Source of the DNA: Hymenopellis radicata | Lineage: Eukaryota > Basidiomycota > Agaricomycetes > Agaricales > Physalacriaceae | Direction of reading: 5' to 3' | NCBI GenBank assembly: GCA_015501595.1 | Contig: JADNRX010000111.1 | Span: 1-64,000, forward strand | Length of the DNA: 64,000 bases | Part shown: one piece after another, positions 59,506 to 64,000 of the stretch | Layout of the letters: every line of letters starts with the position of its first letter | How positions within the stretch are numbered: position 1 is the first letter of the stretch | Notes under the pieces: generated by a model | What the model was told of the DNA's origin: nothing | The model's database searches: none | The model's input: only the letters and a program-made list of their open reading frames with translations | Program-made: the position numbers and the translations under genes

Positions 59506-60998
59506 CCACGTCATTGGCCTGACGACCCTTCCGTGTTGCCTGCACGGAAAATCGGAAGAAAGTTGCCGGAAGGATTTTCAATAACACATCATCAACGCAT
59601 CTCTCCTGGGACTTTCTTGAGTCGATAAGTGCTAGCAGCGCCCAGGGGATATGCGGCTAGGCGATCAATTTTTCGTAACCCCACTTCTCCGGTACATACC
59701 CTCGCTAATCCTGATCCGCGTTGGAAAGCTACCATCCCCCATCCAACATCGCTGCATTGCAATCATTGTCTAGTTCTCGCGAAACGGAAGTGTGTAGATC
59801 TCGAAGGGCAACAGCGCCTCCATACATAGTTCGGCGGTTGATGGTAGGCCTTTCCGTTGAGTACTCGAAACATTTGACGAGATCAACTTAAATCAACTTG
59901 TCCTGGGATCCACAATCCAGCTGTACTTATAAGACGACTCAATTCGGACGGGACCCTCGTTCCCTTCTTCCCGTCTCTTCGTGTGCCAGCGCCGCCATGC
60001 AGTCCGTTACTCTGCCTAGCATACACGACATGTTTCCAGGTAGGCAGCTCACCTTTTCTTCGCCATCGTAGTGCTAAGCAGGGCTCCTCGTAGGCTATCT
60101 ACTATACAACCAAGAGGGCACAGGTATTTTACCGTGTAGCTGGACGTGTGGCCGTGTGGCCGTGGCCGTGTAGGACGTGTGCAGGGCCGTGTTGGCCGTG
60201 TGGAAGGGACAGTCAGTGGCTGTGTGGACGTGTAGACATCACTCATAACGCCGTGACCATAGAGCAGTAACACCGTGACGTCGAGGGATAACGGTGTGAC
60301 GGGGAGTAGCTCTCGGGAGGTCTCTGTGTCTTCGTAGGTTGGAGAAACACAGTTGCGAGGGCGCCGTCTTATCGGAACCAGCCGAACTGCCGTTCCATAC
60401 GTAAATAGCGGCGTTAAGCCGTTCGACGCGACTTGAAGTCAATCACCACCTTGCGCAGCTTGTCCAACGAACCAATCTTCCTGTAACCGGCAACTCCTCT
60501 GCTTCGAAATCTGTTTAGATCTGCTCCTCCCAACTTAACTTGATCTAAATCTTCCTCGTGTGTGAATTGCCTACTACGACCCGTGTCTACAGCCAGCTCT
60601 CCTTCACCACTCTGGTGATACTCTTGACAACGGGGCTTTACAGATCTCTCACAGCGACGTTTAGAGACAATAGACCTTCGCTCTTCTTTGCCCCAACTGC
60701 TGCACGGTAAGTAGTGTTGTCACATCGCAGGGACTCTGACCCGCAGACGAAGAAGTACCGCACTTCGACGTCGAAATCACAGTGTTTACTGAAGCGTGAT
60801 CTCTGTGCTGATGAAGCTGAACGTATACACTCCGTCCGTCTTCTCGCGACACCATAATAAGGCGCCAGTCGCACAGGCCTGGAAAATCTGACGAAGCGGC
60901 ACAAATCTACATAGTACATATGGCTATCCCAATGGAATTCTTGAACGGAGGTCTCCTCTGGCCTTCGTTGGTTCGCTGGAGGATCCCGGAGTTGGCGC
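59506..60998. other. No gene recognised; contains a minisatellite
   Basis: No motif-bearing frame. A TATA-like TACTTATAAG lies near 59925 and a short ATG frame follows at 59998, not supported as a gene. Confidence 0.4.
60134..60236. repeat. CCGTGTGG-type minisatellite
   Basis: Irregular tandem variants of (G)GCCGTGTG and GGACGTGT. The same words make the arrays at 62386-62541 and 62709-62763. Confidence 0.75.
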
Positions 60999-61922
60999 AT
61001 GATGTTCGATACGGAGGCATTTCTATCCTCGCTCAACAATGATTATGGACCCTTCACTGTTCTGGTAGCTTGATCTCACGCTCACGACTCACATGCCAGA
61101 TTCGCTTTGCGACGGTTCGTGACTTTTCCTAAGCTTAGTACTGAGGTTGTTGACCTCAGCGCTGCGGATCGGTTAGGACTCGTCCTTGCGTACATTTGCT
61201 TCTACAAGGACTTGGAGCCGGAAGAGCCTATGCCGCGTACGAATGTGCTATACATCGCCTGCCTTCAGGTACATGAATCAGCTTCTAAAGATCTTCTCCT
61301 CTAACTAACACCGTACTACCGACTTTTGTTGTCCCGAGGACTACAACATGGTGGACTCCCGTGTGAGTTCCCCTTTGCGCGTTGCAATCTTTCCGCCACG
61401 TCCATCTGCTGTCTCGCCAGCTGCTTTAGTCCAACCTCCACTCGTGGCTTACGGTGAAGACCACGGAGAACCGTCTGTGAGTTTTCATTCTGGAGATGCA
61501 CTGACTCAGAAGCGTTCCAAATTCAAAAACTTGGTACGTGTTCCTTTCAAGGATGTCTGCCACTAGATTACCAGCTTGCGGCAAGAGTCAACAAGTCGGT
61601 CAAGGGTGGGAAGCCTCGGCGGCTTCTCGACAGAGACTGTGAGCACATCTACGATCTTGCTCGAAAGTTCATCGATGGAACGGAGTGCACGATCACCGTT
61701 CACCTGCGCTGCCGCATCGCTCTCATGATACATGCCGCCTTCTGTTATTGTAGTTGTGGAGCTGATCTTTTCGTAGCGCCAAACGTCTACCCCGACAGTG
61801 ACCTCAAGCGACTGACGAGAAAGTCAACCGTTTCATGGTTCATTGTGTGCAGCTCGGGATCGCCAGCTTGCACAGACGTGCTTTTGTGGTTCGGCATCGT
61901 ACTCATTCTGGTGGCTAGGTGA
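60999..61922 (+). CDS. Unknown four-exon gene (247 aa)
   Basis: Exons 60999-61064, 61134-61268, 61339-61533 and 61575-61922 (introns 69, 70 and 41 nt) join in the same phase and give one continuous frame. Distinct segments are MMFDTEAFLSSLNNDYGPF, LSTEVVDLSAADRLGLVLAY, VAIFPPRPSAVSPAALVQPP, FHSGDALTQKRSKF and KPRRLLDRDCEHIYDLARKF followed by TVHLRCRIALM. I recall similar hypothetical proteins in Agaricomycetes, but I cannot give a family or function. The last about 65 residues (from IHAAFCYCS) look unlike the rest and may be read-through beyond a missed splice site. Transposon or multicopy origin is possible given the repeat-rich surroundings. Confidence 0.6.
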
Positions 61923-62849
61923 TGTATACTACATCAATAAATGAATCCATCTGGCATCATCATGCCGTAGCTTCTATGAAGCAGAGGCCTGTCACTGCAT
62001 CTGTTTCGACGACTGGGTCTTGACACAACATCGAGTCGCCAGGGTGGATACACTGGAAAGACACTGGATGAAGAAGAGAGGTTTAATCCTGTCGATGTTG
62101 ATCTTGAGGCCATCCCAGCGAGAAAGTTCTACTAGAGCGCGCGAGAGTCAGAGTTACAGTATTCCCAATTTGTGCCTCATCGAGAGGACTTCCTTGCGCA
62201 AAGAAATTTCTACATTGTTCTATTGCTTATATACAGTACTTTATGTGAGTCTTAACCGTACCAGCACGCAAAACGGCCTATCCCTGTTCATCACGTCCTT
62301 CCCAATCAGCGGCTGAGGAGGCAGAATGGCCGTGTCACTGCTCTGTCACTCCATCGTCACGCTAAAGTAACGCTACCGTGTCGACCGTGTACCGTCCCTG
62401 GACGTGGCCGTGTGGGCCGTGGAGCTTGGACGTGTGGCAGTGTGGCAGTGTGGCCGTGGCCGTGTCTACCGTGTAGGCTACCGTGGACGTGTAAAAGGTG
62501 GCAGTGTTGCCGTGTTTGCTACCGTGTTGGACGTGTACACGGCCACTCTCACATATCCCGTTGAGTACTTCTGGCCTTATATCGCACGCTTACGGTCAGT
62601 ACAACCACATAGACATACTATTAATCACTAATTACACGCTCTACATGAAGAAACATCTACCAGAAACGTCAAGGTGAGGGAGTTTTGGTGCCCGGCTGTG
62701 GGGACCCTGCCGTGTAGGACGTGTGGCAGTGCACGGCTACCGTGTCTACCGTTGGACGTGCACGGTAAATTCTACCTGCCGCAACCAAGATCTACTACCT
62801 TCGTCCCTCACAAGCGCCGGCGCGAGAGCGGGAACATGCCCTCAGCATG
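61923..62849. other. No gene recognised; contains minisatellite arrays
   Basis: It holds the CCGTG/GGACGTG arrays at 62386-62541 and 62709-62763. The first exon(s) of the following zinc-finger gene may lie here but could not be fixed. Confidence 0.4.
62386..62541. repeat. CCGTG/GGACGTG minisatellite
   Basis: Irregular tandem units of GTGTGGCAGTGTGGCCGTGG type, matching the 60.1-kb array in word content. A shorter block recurs at 62709-62763. Confidence 0.75.
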
Positions 62850-63325
62850 CCAAGCCCCGCGCGCAGCCCAAGAAGCACTATTGTCCATTGTGTCGCCGAG
62901 CTTTCAACCGACCAAGTAACCTCGCTATCCACATGAACATCCACACTGGCGTAACGCGTGAGCAAAGCGAATTTTTGTAGGAAGACCGCAAAGCTGACGA
63001 GCCCCACATAGCATATGTATGCACATTCCCGTCGTGTGGTCGCGCGTTCAACGTGAAAGCGAACATGCAGCGACATTACCGCAACACTCACGGCTCCACC
63101 GACGACCTGGAACCCACAGATGTGACGCGCCATCGCAAATCATCCTCTCGCTCGCCGCGGCACTACCTCTCAGCACAAGAGTCATCTCATTCAACAGGAC
63201 GGTCGTTCCCACTCGTGACTCCGGTACAGTGGAGCGGAGACTCGCGCTCCTCGACCCCTGCGAGCACAGGCCAGGATTGTGCTAATGTGTGGCTTGGAGG
63301 GGGTTCGGCCGGCGTCGCAGAATAA
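62850..63325 (+). CDS. C2H2 zinc-finger protein (5' end undefined)
   Basis: Likely a nuclear DNA-binding protein. Finger 1 is YCPLCRRAFNRPSNLAIHMN followed by IH. Finger 2 is YVCTFPSCGRAFNVKANMQR followed by HYRNTH. This spacing is typical of basidiomycete two-finger proteins. A short intron (62951-62980, 30 nt, GTAACG...TAG) removes an in-frame stop between the fingers; its length is unusually small, so another splice choice is possible. The Ser/Arg-rich tail (RKSSSRSPRHYL and so on) ends at a TAA at 63323. Residues before finger 1 (HAKPRAQPKK) are open, but no convincing ATG was found and upstream exons may be missed. A degenerate paralogue with a MITE lies at 57.0-57.9 kb. Confidence 0.7.
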
Positions 63326-63568
63326 CATTCAATCAGTAACTGGTTGCGACTCATAATAATACTGTATCTCAGACAACAAGTAGAAGAGAAATCATGGCCG
63401 CGTTGTAAGTTGTTTGAGGGTTACACGTCACTCCCACCTGGAATTCTCGTCCTAACCGTTGACTGCCGATCAGAGTGTTCGTAGGCCTTGCCAGGATCAA
63501 CTGATGACATCGATAGTCTCGCAATGTACTATGTAGCATTGACGGGAAAAGGTTCCCTTGAACGCCTC

Positions 63569-63877
63569 TTATCCCCGCCCGAGGATGAAATGGAATGCTG
63601 ACCCGCTTTGCCACAGTGCGGCCTGGTCCCAGATCGTGTATGGGTGGTAATGGCGTCGCTGCCGCGTATTGCAATCATTATGAGGCTCCAAGACGACGTG
63701 CTCGGTGACTACCCTGTAATGGAGGACGGCGTATGGAGAAAGCGGTGCTGGGATGACCCACACATTTCGAGATAAATAGACGCGAGTGCGATTTGGTACA
63801 GCCTGCAGGACGAGTGTCCCTTGAAACTGCCGAGGATGGCGGAGTACGCCCTGTTCCACCTTGAAGCGTGGCGTCAA
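63569..63877 (-). CDS. Possible hypothetical protein (102 codons)
   Basis: The frame from the ATG at 63877 has balanced, protein-like composition (FQGTLVLQAVPNRTRVYLSR, HPYTIWDQAALWQSGSAFHF). I recognise no family. It may be one exon of a gene continuing past its stop by splicing. Low confidence. Confidence 0.35.
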   Translation of the reverse strand: MTPRFKVEQGVLRHPRQFQGTLVLQAVPNRTRVYLSRNVWVIPAPLSPYAVLHYRVVTEHVVLEPHNDCNTRQRRHYHPYTIWDQAALWQSGSAFHFILGRG

Positions 63878-64000
63878 AGTAGGATCTCGTATCTAGTGAA
63901 CTAGAGATGAGCTGGCAAAGATTTTCGCAAAGTCATAACTAGCAAGGATGATATCCGCAAAGATTGGTTGGTCCCCGGTTAATATACCGCTGTTGATCGG

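Overview
The window reads as nuclear DNA of a mushroom-forming basidiomycete (Agaricomycetes). Multi-exon genes carry GT-AG introns of about 45-60 nt. There is a STE3-type pheromone receptor with CAAX-type lipopeptide pheromone precursors, a basidiomycete-like non-reducing polyketide synthase, fungal housekeeping genes (FHA-RING ubiquitin ligase, DPH3-like, AlkB-like) and much decayed transposon and duplicated-gene sequence. No RNA gene, CRISPR array or bacterial feature was seen.

Left part (about 4-9.3 kb): an AlkB-like 2-oxoglutarate oxygenase gene, then a compact B-type (pheromone/receptor) mating module. It holds a five-exon STE3 receptor on the minus strand, flanked by two very short pheromone precursor genes (5620-5745 minus, 9041-9205 plus). 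Both precursors end in the same Cys-Ile-Ile-Ala box. After a LINE tail fragment (10.7-11.2 kb) and a gene-poor stretch come a von Willebrand-A/MED25-like gene (14.6-16.5 kb), a 69-residue membrane protein gene (17.8-18.1 kb), a 77-residue stand-alone dsRNA-binding protein gene (18.6-19.0 kb) and a frame-broken DPH3-like gene (about 20 kb).

Middle part: 20.3-25.9 kb is a graveyard with three diverged tandem copies of one unit, an inverted-repeat pair and a G21 tract. Next are a conserved gene with a calponin-homology-like C-terminus (26.1-28.0 kb), a young non-autonomous LTR element (28.19-29.70 kb), a Dma1/RNF8-like FHA-RING ligase gene (32.3-34.35 kb), and an unknown gene whose exon is split by a 1220-bp insertion with a 14-bp target duplication. 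A polyketide synthase (38.65-44.1 kb) and a cytochrome P450 (44.7-46.6 kb) follow on the same strand and form a small biosynthetic cluster. A multi-pass membrane protein gene and a secreted, Kex2-site protein gene come after them.

Right part (52-64 kb): a 2100-bp TIR element with an 8-bp target duplication, a duplicated relic region (55.7-56.8 and 58.3-59.5 kb), a 516-bp hAT-like MITE inside a zinc-finger relic, CCGTG-type minisatellites, an unknown four-exon gene and the intact zinc-finger paralogue.

Several otherwise well-preserved genes carry a single one-base frame break, and at least two of these sit in homopolymers. This suggests sequencing or assembly indels as much as real pseudogenes. 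Exon boundaries were worked out by hand from splice signals and frame continuity. Family calls rest on motif recognition, not database searches.
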